Of a DNA stretch of 64,000 nt, positions 42,344 through 51,734 are shown piece after piece (the first letter of the stretch is position 1; each line of letters starts with the position of its first letter). The stretch spans positions 1 through 64,000 of the forward strand of contig NZ_JBHLWN010000124.1 in the NCBI RefSeq assembly GCF_042432825.1. Reading direction: 5' to 3'. The notes under the pieces were generated by a model. The model was not told where the DNA came from. It saw only the letters and a program-made list of their open reading frames with translations, and did not search any database. The position numbers were made by a program, and so were the translations under genes. The DNA is from Gordoniibacillus chartarius (GTDB lineage: Bacteria; Bacillota; Bacilli; Paenibacillales; NBRC-103111).

Positions 42344-42387
42344 TTGGTAGAATACATGTTTCACTTTAATATACATGAATCTACCAA
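42344..42387. promoter_or_regulatory. interrupted palindrome upstream of the DUF5317 gene
   Basis: TTGGTAGA (42344-42351) and TCTACCAA (42380-42387) form a perfect 8-base inverted repeat; ATACATG segments inside extend the symmetry imperfectly. It lies 18-61 bases before the start codon, where an operator or 5' hairpin would act. Confidence 0.5.
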
Positions 42388-42488
42388 AAAAAGCATCACC
42401 TCGACAAAAAATATCCATAAAAATCGTCCTTCAGTAGGATGAATCGACACCATATGCGGGACAATAGCCTTATGGAGGTGATTACGAC

Positions 42489-42623
42489 ATGACTGGACGC
42501 AATAATCATCCTAAGAACACCGGGCCAGCGGGAAAGCCGTCGAGACTCGACCAATTCGGCGAGCGAATGGCGGATAATAGCCCATCCGTGAAGGGCGGCA
42601 ACAACGAATCGGGCAAACAATAA
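42489..42623 (+). CDS. small hydrophilic hypothetical protein
   Basis: A 44-residue protein rich in Asn, Gly, Ser, Lys and Pro without hydrophobic segment. GGAGGTG lies 7 bases before ATG 42489, and an inverted repeat (GAGACTTC with GAAGTCTC, about 42636-42672) follows. Composition recalls small acid-soluble or minor spore proteins, but no specific family is recognised. Confidence 0.6.
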   Translation: MTGRNNHPKNTGPAGKPSRLDQFGERMADNSPSVKGGNNESGKQ

Positions 42624-42711
42624 TCGGCTTACCGCAGAGACTTCCATGGTATTCCATGTGAAGTCTCCATATGCAGTAGTACCTGTTCGATGTTGATAGA
42701 TTGCTATAAAA

Positions 42712-42737
42712 CAAAAAAACCAACCCGTATCGGTTGG
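42712..42737 (-). terminator. terminator of the proline catabolism genes
   Basis: On the minus strand CCAACC-GATACG-GGTTGG followed by TTTTTTTG, just past the proline dehydrogenase stop codon. Confidence 0.85.
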
Positions 42738-42741
42738 CTTG

Positions 42742-43671
42742 TTATTTTACAAACAGCTGACGCAATACAAACCACATATTCGCCGGTCGTTCGGCGATGC
42801 GCCTCGTAAAATAAGGATACCATTGTTTGCCGAACGGCGTGTAGATGCGAACGCGGTACCCTTCCTCTACAAGCTCCTGCTGCAGCTGCTCGGCAACGCC
42901 GTACAGCATTTGGAATTCATAGCGGAGCTTTGATATTTTCATTCCATCGGCGAATTCTTTCAAGTCGGCTATGATGGCTCTGTCATGCGTTGCGATCGCT
43001 GTATAGCAGCCGTTGCTTAAGTGGCTTTTGGCCAGCTTCAAGTAGTTCCGGTCGACATCCGTCTTGCGCGGGAAAACCACTTGGACGGACTCATGGTAGG
43101 CGCCCTTCACGATGCGAAGATTGGCGCCGAGCAGGCCCAAATCGTCCACATCCGTATCCGAACGATATAAATACGATTGTATGACCAACCCAACTGTCTT
43201 CGTGTCGAACTCCGCCAGCAGCTGCTTGAATACATCGATTGTAAGCTGGGTAACCTTGGAGTCCTCCATGTCGATCCTGACGAAATTGTTCGACGCCTTC
43301 GCCTGACGGCATAATTGCCTCATCAGCTCGACGCAAAGAACCGGGTCTATCGACAGCCCGAGCTGCGTCAGCTTGACGGAAACGTTAGCATTCAGCCGTT
43401 CGAGCCGAATGGCATCGATCACGTGTCCGATTGTCGCCGCCGCCTCCTTGGCGAGCTCGGGGTCTTTTACACTTTCCCCTAAATAATCAAGAGTCACCAG
43501 AAATCCGCTGGCATTAAGCTTTCGAACTTTGGCAATCGTCTCCTCCAGCGCTTCGGCGGCCACGAAACGGTTCGCTCCGAGCTTCATGCCGTATCGTTCG
43601 GCCAAGCGGCGCATGAAAGAATTGCCGATGACAGCGAGAATGACGGTACGAAGCGCTGCGTTCCATCCCAT
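42742..43671 (-). CDS. putB: proline dehydrogenase
   Basis: A 309-residue monofunctional FAD enzyme oxidising proline to pyrroline-5-carboxylate. Core barrel motifs: T-L-D-Y-L-G-E-S-V near 59-67, V-S-V-K-L-T-Q-L-G near 97-105, I-D-M-E-D near 133-137, Q-S-Y-L-Y-R near 162-167, R-I-V-K-G-A-Y near 184-190 and Y-E-F-Q-M-L-Y-G near 247-254, the last containing the substrate-binding region. Length matches Bacillus PutB. It follows the P5C dehydrogenase gene by 34 bases. Confidence 0.95.
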   Translation of the reverse strand: MGWNAALRTVILAVIGNSFMRRLAERYGMKLGANRFVAAEALEETIAKVRKLNASGFLVTLDYLGESVKDPELAKEAAATIGHVIDAIRLERLNANVSVKLTQLGLSIDPVLCVELMRQLCRQAKASNNFVRIDMEDSKVTQLTIDVFKQLLAEFDTKTVGLVIQSYLYRSDTDVDDLGLLGANLRIVKGAYHESVQVVFPRKTDVDRNYLKLAKSHLSNGCYTAIATHDRAIIADLKEFADGMKISKLRYEFQMLYGVAEQLQQELVEEGYRVRIYTPFGKQWYPYFTRRIAERPANMWFVLRQLFVK

Positions 43672-43705
43672 GGTCCTCTCCTCCTTTGCTGGCTAGCCGT
43701 ATCGG

Positions 43706-45259
43706 TTACAGCAGCTCGGCAATCAGCTTCGGCTGGGTAAAGAGCAGCAAGTAGTCCGGCCCTCCCGCTTTGGAGTCCGTACCGGACATGTTGAAGCCGC
43801 CGAAAGGATGGGCGCCGACGACGGCGCCTGTACATTTGCGGTTGATATACAGATTGCCGACATGGAAATCGCGCTTCGCCTTGGCGATTGCTTTCCGATC
43901 GCGAGTAAAGATGCTCCCGGTCAAACCGAACTCCGTATCGTTGGCGATCTTCAGCGCATGCTCCGCATCGTCCGCCTTGCAGACGGCCAGCAGCGGTCCG
44001 AACACTTCCTCCTGCATAATGACGGCTTCAGGGTTTACACCTTCAACAATCGTCGGCTGAAGCAAGTAGCCCCGGCCCGGTGCGGCGCCGCCTCCTGCCG
44101 CTATCCGTCCCTCCTGTTTAGCGATATCGAAATACTTGAGTATTTTGCGGTAAGCCGCTTCATTGATAACGGGACCTACCTGGGTCGCGGCATCTAGCGC
44201 CGAACCGACCTGCAGCCGATTCGCGAGCTGCACGCATCGCTCCAACACCTCATCGTAGCAGTCTTTGTGAAGGATCGCTCTCGAGCATGCCGAGCACTTC
44301 TGTCCCGAGTAGCCGAATGCGGAAGCTACAATTGCCTTCGCCGCGGCGTCGAGGTCGGCGTCCGGCAGCACGATAATGGCGTCTTTCCCGCCCAGCTCGC
44401 CGATAAACCGTTTCAGCCAATGCTGTCCCGGCGCAACTTGAGCGACAAGCCGGGACATGCGGACCCCGACTTCCTTCGAGCCCGTAAACGACACGAAACG
44501 AACGAGCGGATGCTGTACGAGCAAGTCGCCGATGTCTGCGCCGCTGCCGGGAACATACTGGACGGCTCCGGCTGGAAGGCCGGCTTCTTCTAACAGCTTC
44601 ACGAAGTGATAAGCAATAACCGGCGTCGCGCTGGCCGGCTTCAAGACGACCGTATTTCCCGTAACAAGCGCCGCCGTCGTCATGCCGGCCATGATCGCAA
44701 GCGGAAAGTTCCAAGGGGAGATAACGACGCCGACTCCGAGCGGAATATAGGTAAGCTCGTTCAGTTCGCCGTCGATATGCACGAGCTGCTCCTCGCCGCG
44801 GCGGGTGAGCTCCAGCATCTGGCGCCCGTAATATTCCAGGAAATCGATCGCCTCGGCCGTATCCGCATCCGCTTCGCTGCGGGTTTTGCCCGCTTCGACC
44901 ATAAGCCAGGCGTTATAGATGTGTTTGCGCTGACGCAAGAGCGCAGCTGCTTTGAACAGAACGGCAGCCCTTTCTTCAGGTGCTACCGACGCCCACATCG
45001 GGAATGCTGCATGAGCGGCTGCAATGGCGCGCTCAGCCAGGGCAGCATCCGCTTTGCTCACGCTGCCTATGATGACATCCGGGTCGCAAGGCTGCCGCGA
45101 CACAATGCGCTCGTCCGTCCAAACGTCCGTCCCTCCGATCCGCAGCGGGTACGATTCGCCGAGACAGGCGGCGACGGCGGACAAGGCGGAGCCGAGAGCC
45201 TCAACTTGTTGATCCCCGTTATAATCCGTAAGCGGTTCCGGCCGATAAGGCTGCTGCAT
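43706..45259 (-). CDS. rocA: L-glutamate gamma-semialdehyde (P5C) dehydrogenase
   Basis: A 517-residue NAD+-dependent aldehyde dehydrogenase (PutC/RocA type) oxidising P5C to glutamate. Visible: S-P-W-N-F-P-L near 170-176, F-T-G-S-K-E-V-G near 248-255, catalytic Glu in E-L-G-G-K near 284-288 and catalytic Cys in G-Q-K-C-S-A-C-S-R near 315-323; the last 20 residues give the RocA-type G-G-P-D-Y-L-L-L-F-T-Q-P-K. Cotranscribed with putB for proline-to-glutamate catabolism. Confidence 0.94.
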   Translation of the reverse strand: MQQPYRPEPLTDYNGDQQVEALGSALSAVAACLGESYPLRIGGTDVWTDERIVSRQPCDPDVIIGSVSKADAALAERAIAAAHAAFPMWASVAPEERAAVLFKAAALLRQRKHIYNAWLMVEAGKTRSEADADTAEAIDFLEYYGRQMLELTRRGEEQLVHIDGELNELTYIPLGVGVVISPWNFPLAIMAGMTTAALVTGNTVVLKPASATPVIAYHFVKLLEEAGLPAGAVQYVPGSGADIGDLLVQHPLVRFVSFTGSKEVGVRMSRLVAQVAPGQHWLKRFIGELGGKDAIIVLPDADLDAAAKAIVASAFGYSGQKCSACSRAILHKDCYDEVLERCVQLANRLQVGSALDAATQVGPVINEAAYRKILKYFDIAKQEGRIAAGGGAAPGRGYLLQPTIVEGVNPEAVIMQEEVFGPLLAVCKADDAEHALKIANDTEFGLTGSIFTRDRKAIAKAKRDFHVGNLYINRKCTGAVVGAHPFGGFNMSGTDSKAGGPDYLLLFTQPKLIAELL

Positions 45260-45460
45260 AAGCGTCCCTCCCGATGGGTAAGAATCGAGCAGTGTCCTGT
45301 GATAACCTATACATACGGCGTACCGTCCCGGAAAATGCCCTTACCGGCCTGCGGGATTTTTTTTCTAAAACAGAGTGATTTCTTGTTCATTCGTGCTGTA
45401 TAAAGAGTAGAACGGTTGTAAATCATCGAAGAATAGAAATTCTCTGTCGAGGTGTGTCTG

Positions 45461-45703
45461 ATGATGTACGGAACAAAGCTTTTGGATACCGATATGGATT
45501 TGCTGGCGGCGTCGTTGTCACAGAAGGAGGTCCTCGTCTGGTCGCTCAATGAACATGATGTATATGTGCTGGTTGACCAAGGTTTAATTTTGAAATATGA
45601 TGCGGACGCCGTAATCATTCGATCCACCAAATACGCACGCAAGACCAAGCTGCACATTCGCGACCATTGCGAATTCAGTGTAAAGTTCAAAGACGAAGAG
45701 TAA
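45461..45703 (+). CDS. small hypothetical protein
   Basis: An 80-residue soluble protein with mostly beta character and a basic patch (R-S-T-K-Y-A-R-K-T-K-L-H) at about 53-64. GAGGTG precedes ATG 45461 by 6 bases; ATG 45464 is an alternative. No family recognised. Confidence 0.55.
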   Translation: MMYGTKLLDTDMDLLAASLSQKEVLVWSLNEHDVYVLVDQGLILKYDADAVIIRSTKYARKTKLHIRDHCEFSVKFKDEE

Positions 45704-45781
45704 CCGTGCGCCGTACTCATCAAAGGAATGACACACTTTACAATGGACAATGACAATATCCTATGCAATATGGTTATACAC

Positions 45782-45822
45782 ATCCGGATGTCCGCGCACG
45801 GGCATCCGGATTTATTTTTATC
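45782..45822 (+). terminator. terminator between small gene and transporter
   Basis: ATCCGGATG and CATCCGGAT form a strong stem with a GC-rich loop, followed by TTATTTTTATC. It may end the small gene or lie in the transporter leader. Confidence 0.7.
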
Positions 45823-45908
45823 TGATGAACGGAAACGCACTCACCTTTCTCCGTGCCTCGAATAGGCTGAAGTACAGGTTCCTTGAACCAAAACGGAGGT
45901 GGCACCAA

Positions 45909-47324
45909 ATGAGCGTTGAATGGCTTGGACTGCACGGTGTATTCGTGCTGTTTATCGCTGCAATTATCGGCTTCATGATCGCGAGGAGAGATACGACCAT
46001 CGTATGTTTGGCCGGAATATTGGTGCTGGGATTGGTGGCGACGTATTCTTTAAGCGAATCGGTTAGCGGCGTTTTCAACAGTTTTATTTATGCCATTAAG
46101 GAATTGGCCGGAACGATTCTGGTCATTTCAATTATCGTCGGGATGAGCGCCGTTCTGACCAGGAGCGGCATCCACGAAACGATGATCGCACCGGTGTCGA
46201 GATGGGTCCGGTCGCCGGGTCTCGCTTTCTGGATAACGGGAATCGTCATGCTGGTCATTTCCTTGTTCTTCTGGCCTACCCCTGCCGTTGCTCTTGTCGG
46301 TGCCGTGCTGCTGCCGGCTGCCATTCGCGCCGGCTTGCCCGCGGTCGGCGTCGCCGTTGCGATCAACTTGTTCGGACACGGCATCGCGCTATCCGGCGAC
46401 TACATCATTCAAGGCGCACCTAAACTGACCGCGGATGCGGCAGGCATACCGGTAGGCGATGTCATCGAAGCATCGATCCCGCTGGTCATCATCATGGGCG
46501 TCGTCACGACCGTTATCGCCTTCCTTGATCTGCGCAAGGACATGAAAACCGGTAAAGGCGTATTCCCCTCGCCATTCAAAGGCTCGACAGGACTCAATGA
46601 CGATCTGCCTTTCTCCATACATTCGTTAAAGCCTGCTCTAACGTTGAAGCAGAAGCGCTGGTTGTCCGTCATGATCGTCGCTTCGTTCGCGCTTGACGTA
46701 ATCGCCATGCTGACGATGAAGCTCCAAGGCGGCGACGCGACGGCGCTGATCGGCGGCACGGCGCTAATCATTTTGGTCATCGTTTCTTTGATGACGCATC
46801 GAGGCCAAGGACTGGAAAAGACGACCGGCTATTTGATCGAGGGTCTGCAGTTCGGCTTTCGCGTGTTCGGCCCGGTGATCCCGGTCGCTGCATTCTTTTA
46901 CCTGGGCGATGCGGCTCTGAAAGAGCTGTATGGCAGCGTGCTCCCGGACGGCTCGACCGGCATCGTGAACGATTTGGGCGTCGCGCTTGCCCAGCACGTG
47001 CCGGTCAACCCTGCCGTCAGCGCAGTGACAGTGACGATGGCCGGCGCGATCACGGGTCTAGACGGCTCCGGCTTCTCTGGCATTTCCTTGGCCGGCTCCA
47101 TCGCCCATCTGTTCGGCGCCGCGCTCGGCACAGGCATCGATACGTTGACGGCACTTGGTCAGATTGCCGCGATTTGGGTCGGCGGCGGAACGCTCGTTCC
47201 GTGGGCGCTCATTCCGGCGGCGGCCATATGCGGCGTAAGCCCGTTCGAGCTGGCGCGCCGCAACTTAAAGCCGGTCGCCATCGGTTTGGCCGTAACGACG
47301 ATCGCCGCGATGTTTATATTATGA
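45909..47324 (+). CDS. multispanning transporter, GntP/ion-transporter superfamily type
   Basis: A 471-residue membrane protein with about 11-12 helices. Repeated features resemble IT-superfamily permeases: G-M-S-A-V-L-T-R-S-G-I near 77-87, W-P-T-P-A-V-A-L-V near 121-129 and, in the second half, G-A-I-T-G-L-D-G-S-G-F-S-G near 379-391. The substrate (perhaps an organic acid) cannot be read from sequence. ATG 45909 follows GGAGGTGG by 6 bases. It could be related to the adjacent proline genes, but nothing proves this. Confidence 0.72.
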   Translation: MSVEWLGLHGVFVLFIAAIIGFMIARRDTTIVCLAGILVLGLVATYSLSESVSGVFNSFIYAIKELAGTILVISIIVGMSAVLTRSGIHETMIAPVSRWVRSPGLAFWITGIVMLVISLFFWPTPAVALVGAVLLPAAIRAGLPAVGVAVAINLFGHGIALSGDYIIQGAPKLTADAAGIPVGDVIEASIPLVIIMGVVTTVIAFLDLRKDMKTGKGVFPSPFKGSTGLNDDLPFSIHSLKPALTLKQKRWLSVMIVASFALDVIAMLTMKLQGGDATALIGGTALIILVIVSLMTHRGQGLEKTTGYLIEGLQFGFRVFGPVIPVAAFFYLGDAALKELYGSVLPDGSTGIVNDLGVALAQHVPVNPAVSAVTVTMAGAITGLDGSGFSGISLAGSIAHLFGAALGTGIDTLTALGQIAAIWVGGGTLVPWALIPAAAICGVSPFELARRNLKPVAIGLAVTTIAAMFIL

Positions 47325-47334
47325 CGGCAGCACG

Positions 47335-47390
47335 AAAAGGCTGATCGACGCAAAGCGTAATTGCCCGCTTCGCTCGATCAGCCCGCTTTG
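47335..47390. terminator. bidirectional terminator
   Basis: GGCTGATCGA near 47339 pairs with TCGATCAGCC near 47382, between the transporter gene and the convergent topB. Confidence 0.7.
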
Positions 47391-49703
47391 TTATCCGTTC
47401 TCGATGTCCAGTTTGCCAGTTGAAGGATCGGCCAGGACGATTTTCCCGTCGAACGGCTGTCCCGCGGCATCCGTCAGCTTCAGCTTGGCGGTGCGTCCCT
47501 TCTCGATCAACGCCTTTACCTGCGTATCGGTCAAGGAGCGGCCAAAGCTTTCTTTCCAAATGACGAACGAGCAGCCGGAGCGGAAATTCGAACAGCCGTA
47601 GCCTTTCTTTCCCATGAAGATCGATCCGCCGCAGCCGGGCCGCGGACAAGCGGCGATAACGGCAGGGCCCCTGCGGCTCTCTTCTCCGTTCGGCGAAGCT
47701 GCCTTGGCGGCCGCCGTGGAGGCCGTCCTGCTTCTGGCTGATCGAGTTCCCGAATCACCCGTGCCCGTCCCCCGCTTGCTCCGGACGGCGCCGGTGCTTT
47801 TGCCGCCGACGGCTTCCTTCTGCGCTTCGCTTTCGAACGCCGTCTTCGCAACGCGAGCCTGCCTCCGTACTTTGTCGACGATGAGCGAGGCGAACGTCTT
47901 GACCTTCTCCATGAACACCTCGTCCGACGCTTGGCCTTTGGCGATTTCATTGAGGCGGCGCTCCCACTGCCCGGTCATCTCCGGCGAAGTGAGCAGCTCA
48001 ACGCCTGCGGCACGGATCAGCTCAATGGCCGTGCGACCCTTCTGGGTAATAACGATGCGTTTGCCCTGCATGACGATATAGCCGACATTTTTCAGCCGCT
48101 CGATCGTCGCCGCCCGGGTCGCCGGCGTGCCGAGCCCCGAATCCTTCATCGCATCGCGCAGCTCTTCGTCTTCGATATTGCGCCCCGCGCTTTCCATCGC
48201 CTTCAGCAGCGTCCCTTCCGTAAACGGCTTCGGCGGCTGCGTCTCCTTCTCCTTCACCGTCGCTTCGCGGCACAGAACGGGAGCTTGGCCGTCCAGTGCA
48301 AACGGGGAGCTCACTTCGACTTCCTCGTCGTCCTTCTCCTTCGCTTCGTCGCCGTCCTTGTCTTTGCTGGAGGTCGGCTTCTTCTTGGCGGAAGATTCGG
48401 CTTGATCCGCATACACGATTTTCCAGCCCAGCGAAAGCAGCTGCTTAATCGTCGTCTTAAACGTTTCGCCTTCGACTTCCGTCAGCACGGTATGCACCTT
48501 GTATTCGGCCGCGGGATAAAACTGGGAAAGAAACCGCCGTACGATCAGGTCGTACAGCTTCTGCTCATCCGGAGCAAGTCCGCTGGCCCGCTTTGCCGTC
48601 GGCAGGATGGCATGGTGATCTTCTACCTTGGACGGGTTGCAGATGAACTTGTTCCCCTTATGAACGAGCCCGCGGTTCGCTCCTTTGACAAGCTCGTCGT
48701 ACGACGTCCCCTGCAGCGTACCGAGCGCCCGATGCATTTCCGGGATATTTTGCTCGGTGACGTAATTGGAGTTCGTACGCGGGTAAGTGATCACCTTATG
48801 CTTCTCATAAAGCGCCTGAGCCAAATCCAGCGTCTTCTTGGCGGAGAAGCCGTACTTTCCGTTCGCCTCGCGCTGGAGCAGCGTCAAATCGTACAGCTTC
48901 TGCGGATACTCCTTCGTCTCTTTCACGTCATATGAGGCGATACGGCCGGGCTTCCCGTTTACCTTGACGCGCAGCGCTTCAGCCTTCTCCGGATCCGTCA
49001 GCCGCTCGCCCTGCCACATGCCTCTGTATTCCGTCTCCCCTTGACGGAATTGAGCGGACAGCTCGTAATATTTCAGCGAATCGAACGCCTCCGTCTGCTT
49101 CTGCCGGTCGTAAATGAGCGCCAGCACCGGCGTTTGCACACGGCCGACGGATAAAAGCACATTGTGCTTCGTCGTGAAGGCCCGCGACCCGTTCATGCCG
49201 ATCAGCCAGTCCGCCTCGCTGCGCGAGCGGGCGGCGCGCGTCAAGTTTTCGTACTCGGCCGCATCTTTCAGCGAAGCGAAGCCGGTGCGGATCGTCTCCG
49301 CCGTCAAGTCGGAAATCCACAGCCGCTGCACAGGCTGACGGAGCCGCAGATGACGCTGAATGTAGGAGAAGATCAGCTGTCCTTCCCGCCCGGCGTCGCA
49401 GGCGTTGACGATCCGGTCGCACGACTTGGCAAGCTCGTCGATTACCTTCAGCTGATCCTTCGTCTTCGGATTCGGCAGCAGCTTGAACTCGGCGGGAATG
49501 ATCGGCAGGTCGTCAATGCGCCATTTTTTATATTTTTCGTCGTAATAGTCCGGTTCCGCAAGTCCGATCAAATGTCCGATCGCCCACGTAATGATATACT
49601 GCTGGCCTTCCAGATGCGTACGCTTATTTACCGCTTTCGGCTCGATCGCCGCGGCAATGTTGCGCCCCATATCGGGTTTCTCGGCAATAATTAATGTTTT
49701 CAA
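47391..49703 (-). CDS. topB: DNA topoisomerase III
   Basis: A 770-residue type IA topoisomerase. TOPRIM domain (1-140) has A-E-K-P at 7-10 and D-A-G-R-E-G-Q near 103-109. The catalytic Tyr is in I-T-Y-P-R-T-N-S near 312. H-H-A-I-L-P-T near 365 and G-L-G-T-P-A-T-R-A near 525 are further core motifs. A charged linker (about 440-465), a low-complexity Ser/Ala/Arg region (about 620-680) and a C-terminal zinc ribbon (C-P-R-P-G-C-G-G and C-S-N-F-R-S-G-C) follow. Decatenates replication intermediates. Confidence 0.95.
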   Translation of the reverse strand: MKTLIIAEKPDMGRNIAAAIEPKAVNKRTHLEGQQYIITWAIGHLIGLAEPDYYDEKYKKWRIDDLPIIPAEFKLLPNPKTKDQLKVIDELAKSCDRIVNACDAGREGQLIFSYIQRHLRLRQPVQRLWISDLTAETIRTGFASLKDAAEYENLTRAARSRSEADWLIGMNGSRAFTTKHNVLLSVGRVQTPVLALIYDRQKQTEAFDSLKYYELSAQFRQGETEYRGMWQGERLTDPEKAEALRVKVNGKPGRIASYDVKETKEYPQKLYDLTLLQREANGKYGFSAKKTLDLAQALYEKHKVITYPRTNSNYVTEQNIPEMHRALGTLQGTSYDELVKGANRGLVHKGNKFICNPSKVEDHHAILPTAKRASGLAPDEQKLYDLIVRRFLSQFYPAAEYKVHTVLTEVEGETFKTTIKQLLSLGWKIVYADQAESSAKKKPTSSKDKDGDEAKEKDDEEVEVSSPFALDGQAPVLCREATVKEKETQPPKPFTEGTLLKAMESAGRNIEDEELRDAMKDSGLGTPATRAATIERLKNVGYIVMQGKRIVITQKGRTAIELIRAAGVELLTSPEMTGQWERRLNEIAKGQASDEVFMEKVKTFASLIVDKVRRQARVAKTAFESEAQKEAVGGKSTGAVRSKRGTGTGDSGTRSARSRTASTAAAKAASPNGEESRRGPAVIAACPRPGCGGSIFMGKKGYGCSNFRSGCSFVIWKESFGRSLTDTQVKALIEKGRTAKLKLTDAAGQPFDGKIVLADPSTGKLDIENG

Positions 49704-49829
49704 CTCGCATACAGCCCTATCTGTTCGATTCTAGACAGTACTAGTTCGACCTGAATCGGGAAAAATCCTGCGCCGCAGACGAAATTGGCCGGAATTGGCG
49801 ATTTCGGCGTCCGGCTTCCGCATGCAGAA

Positions 49830-50516
49830 TTAATAGACGCGTATCCAAATCCCTGCGCATTCCGGCACGACGGTCAGCCTCCTGGCGGCTACGTGAGCAC
49901 CCAGCTCCTCTCCGAAGAAGAAGCGGATCAGCTCCGCCGCCTGAGCGGCATCGTCGAAGCGGTAGTCCGTTCGAATCGGGTGCCTCCGGTAGCCGTAGGT
50001 TCGCTCCAGCTCTTCGTAGTATGCAGTCAAAAAATCCGGAGGCGCAGGCTCTGCGACACCGGTTCCGAGCGTTTCGATGATCAGGGCCGTTCCGCCCGGA
50101 CGCAATACACGCTGCACTTCGCTCATGACGGCGGCCAAGTTCTGCATTCCACTCGGAACTGTGGAATTGGCGATATAGCCGATCGTCCAGCCGGCTACCA
50201 GAACGTCTGCGCTGCCCGTCTCGGCCGGTATCGCCCGATGGTCCGCCGTTTGAACCGTCCAATTCGCAAGCCCTTCCTGCCGAAGCTTGGCGGCGGCGAG
50301 TCGAAGCATCGCATCCGAGGCATCGAACGCAGCGACTGTACGTGCTAGACGGGCAAGCGGAACGGTCAGCCTGCCTGCCCCTGCTCCCAGCTCGATCACC
50401 TCTTTTCCCGCGATGGAACATAGACTTTGCAAGGCCATGCTGACGTCAGGCTGCTTGGATACCAGTTCGTCGTATTTGCCGGCTTCCCGCTCGTAGATAT
50501 GCGTGTGATTTGGCAT
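49830..50516 (-). CDS. class I SAM-dependent methyltransferase
   Basis: A 228-residue methyltransferase with motif I V-I-E-L-G-A-G-A-G-R-L-T near 40-51, acidic motif II F-D-A-S-D near 64-68 and the post-motif L-R-P-G-G-T near 138-143. Substrate unknown. Preceded on the strand by the frameshifted MerR-methyltransferase gene (95 bases), which carries a similar domain, so duplication is possible. Confidence 0.85.
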   Translation of the reverse strand: MPNHTHIYEREAGKYDELVSKQPDVSMALQSLCSIAGKEVIELGAGAGRLTVPLARLARTVAAFDASDAMLRLAAAKLRQEGLANWTVQTADHRAIPAETGSADVLVAGWTIGYIANSTVPSGMQNLAAVMSEVQRVLRPGGTALIIETLGTGVAEPAPPDFLTAYYEELERTYGYRRHPIRTDYRFDDAAQAAELIRFFFGEELGAHVAARRLTVVPECAGIWIRVY

Positions 50517-50611
50517 TGGGTGTCACCCTCCAAATGTTCGAATTGATCGCTGCATTGCTGCGACTCGCCTATCATAGCGATTCACGCAGCGGCAAGGTCA
50601 AGCCGGGAATA

Positions 50612-51620
50612 TTACCGCAGAGGCACGGCATAGATCACATGGGTCAGCTCGCCCCACTTTTTGGTTTTCGTGATGTAGCCTTCCGCTTCGAACCAGTCCG
50701 TCAAGTTGCTCACGTCGGTTACGTATTTGCCCTGAAGCTCCTTCGGAATGTCAGCCCGATTGCCGTCCTCCAGGCAAAAATCGGCGATACAGATCCTTCC
50801 CCTCGGCTTCAACACGCGCCGCAGCTCGGAGAGCGCAAGCCGCTTCTGTTCGTCGGTCATGTGATGAAGCGCGAAGCTCGATACGGCAAAATCGAACATC
50901 CCGTCCACATAGGGAACGGCAAGTGCCAAGCTTCGTCTCTATGCCTGCATACTTGCTCCTGCACAGGGCCAGCATCGACCTCGATTGATCTACTGCTGCC
51001 ATCCGGCATCCCGAGGCCGACAGCTTCCCCGTTAAGTTGCCGGTTCCCGCCCCGGCATCGACGCCGTACTCGTTCGCCTCGGGTCGAATCCATTTGCACA
51101 CCGTATCAAGCGCATGCTCGTAATATCCATACAGGCCGTCTGCGGTTTGAACAAGGCTGTCGTGCTGAGCCGACAAAAGATCGAAATTCCATTCGTCCTG
51201 CCAGCGGCTTCTCGTTTCCTTGACCTGTTTGATGCCTTCCGCAAGCGAATGCAGTTCCTGAAGCGGCAAGTCCTTATCCACGCGAACAGTTTCGATCATC
51301 CGGTCGACGGCCGTAAGCTGTTCCTTGAATTCGAGCCAAGTTGCGAACATCTCGGACCGACGCAGCTCCAGGTGATGCAGCAGCTCGTCCTTATTTCCGA
51401 GTTCCACCTGATCCAAAGCGCTCTTGATCTTGTCAAGACTCATGCCGATTTCCCTTAGCGCGATGATCATCTGCAGTCTCCACAGCTCGTTTTCCGTAAA
51501 AATGCGGTAGTGATTGCGGTTCCGTACGCCCTGAGGCAGCAGCCCCTTCTCCTCGTAGAACCGAATCGTTCTTGTCGATATGCGGAATTGCTTGGCCGCT
51601 TCGTGAATGAGCACGTCCAT
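50612..51620 (-). pseudogene. MerR regulator-methyltransferase fusion, frameshifted
   Basis: Start at 51620. Residues 1-75 are a MerR winged helix-turn-helix (I-S-T-R-T-I-R-F-Y-E-E-K-G-L-L), followed by a dimerisation helix and a methyltransferase domain (G-V-D-A-G-A-G-T-G-N-L-T). At about 50928-50931 the frame shifts: the domain continues in another frame with V-D-G-M-F-D-F-A-V-S-S-F-A-L-H-H to the stop at 50612. The span is 1009 bases; removing one base gives an intact 335-residue protein. Either a recent mutation, a sequencing error or a phase-variable site. Confidence 0.85.
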
Positions 51621-51684
51621 CCATCCTTCCCCCTACTATTGTAAGCCTTTACGCTACGTCAATGTAAAGAGGCCGGATGGGATG

Positions 51685-51722
51685 AAAAAACCGCGGAAGG
51701 TCTGTAAGGTTCCGCGGTTTTT
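51685..51722. terminator. bidirectional terminator
   Basis: AAAAAACCGCGGAA pairs with TTCCGCGGTTTTTT around an 11-base loop, between the MerR fusion start and the YfcE gene end. Confidence 0.88.
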
Positions 51723-51734
51723 CCTAATCTTCCT

